Source: JAFGNB01 sp050304135 (GTDB lineage Bacteria > Fibrobacterota > Chitinivibrionia > Chitinivibrionales > Chitinispirillaceae). Taken from it: DNA of 64,000 bases. Both the position numbers and the translations under genes were made by a program. The stretch is taken from contig JBNLDC010000021.1 of the NCBI GenBank assembly GCA_050304135.1, positions 30,058-94,057 of the forward strand. The letters are read 5' to 3'. A model generated the notes under the pieces. It saw nothing but the letters and a program-made list of their open reading frames with translations. It searched no databases and was not told where the DNA came from. Below, piece after piece: positions 63,803-64,000 of this stretch. Each line of letters opens with the position of its first letter. Positions within the stretch are counted from its first letter, which is position 1.

Positions 63803-64000
63803 TTATGCCGCCTCCTGCAGTTCCTCCTTTTCCTCCGGCGTCTCCTCACTGCCGTGTGCCCGTGTGCGGTGCATCCGGGCAAGCGCTTCCACTTCACCGA
63901 TGATCTGTTTCGTCTTTTCGTACAGTTCAGCGGTGCCTTCGCCGTTTCCGGTCACCAGCACATCAACGTAGCCGAGGAAGGTGCGGATCGCATCGCATGC
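63803..64000 (-). CDS. C-terminal part of an unidentified protein, start outside window
   Basis: The minus strand has an open frame from the right edge to a TAA at 63803 (65 codons plus stop). It encodes a helical, charged tail: RTFLGYVDVLVTGNGEGTA, ELYEKTKQIIGEVEALARM, then EETPEEKEELQEAA. The clean terminator just downstream supports a real gene. I do not recognise the family; the opposite-strand frame here is a shadow. Confidence 0.65.
   Translation of the reverse strand, partial: ACDAIRTFLGYVDVLVTGNGEGTAELYEKTKQIIGEVEALARMHRTRAHGSEETPEEKEELQEAA

Noticed and set aside
63747..63971. Plus-strand open frame near the right edge
   Set aside because: It runs through a terminator hairpin and is antisense to a better minus-strand frame that ends just before that terminator.

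Overview
The window reads as a chromosomal segment of a polysaccharide-degrading bacterium, most likely Fibrobacterota or a close relative. Three things point there. Two genes encode the circularly permuted GH16 mixed-linkage beta-glucanase fold known from Fibrobacter succinogenes. Three genes encode TIGR02147/DUF4423 proteins, a family expanded in Fibrobacter. Nearly every secreted enzyme ends in a short beta-rich C-terminal domain resembling type IX secretion sorting domains. No SusC/SusD-like transporter genes, tRNAs, rRNAs or CRISPR arrays were seen. Assignments come from reading motifs by eye, not from database searches.

Layout. 1-8.4 kb (+): the 3' part of a DUF2341/LamG lipoprotein, two tandem GH29 fucosidases, a GH5-like clan A enzyme and a permuted GH16. 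8.6-16.7 kb: a GntR-type regulator (-), a GH26 mannanase (+), then a minus-strand GH8-GH16-GH3 beta-glucan operon. 17-23.5 kb (-): a TIGR02147 gene coupled to a lipoprotein gene, then GH5 and GH27. 24-36.7 kb (+): a CE2 esterase, then TIGR02147, DUF2341/LamG lipoprotein, GH30, GH88, GH2 and a membrane-bound spermidine-synthase-like protein. 37.5-46.8 kb (+): two GH2 paralogues, GH97 and GH43. 47.2-49 kb: a translationally coupled HDOD/metallo-beta-lactamase pair. 49.2-53.5 kb (+): TIGR02147, DUF2341/LamG lipoprotein and GH43-CBM6. 53.6-55.8 kb: a transmembrane AraC regulator (-) divergent from the second permuted GH16 (+). 56.6-60.3 kb (+): two GH27 paralogues. 60.4-64 kb: a decayed REP-associated transposase, a chemotaxis receptor (-), a repeat-rich gene-free stretch and the 3' end of an unknown gene (-).

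Two regulatory themes stand out. (1) A TIGR02147 gene (N-terminal helix-turn-helix-like region) lies directly upstream of, and often overlaps, a gene for a carbohydrate-binding-type lipoprotein; secreted glycosidases follow. Three full copies are present, and the left edge is probably the end of a fourth. A surface sensor plus cytoplasmic regulator is a reasonable guess. (2) An element of about 81 bp occurs three times, each next to beta-glucan genes: both permuted GH16 genes and the GH8-GH16-GH3 operon. One copy overlaps the start of the AraC regulator, which carries a predicted extracytoplasmic carbohydrate-binding-like domain between two membrane helices. This looks like a small mixed-linkage glucan regulon.

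Non-coding content includes four copies of a MITE-like element with shared terminal inverted repeats, several G-homopolymer tracts of 9-11 bases, clear intrinsic terminators, and structured hairpin repeats near the right edge.
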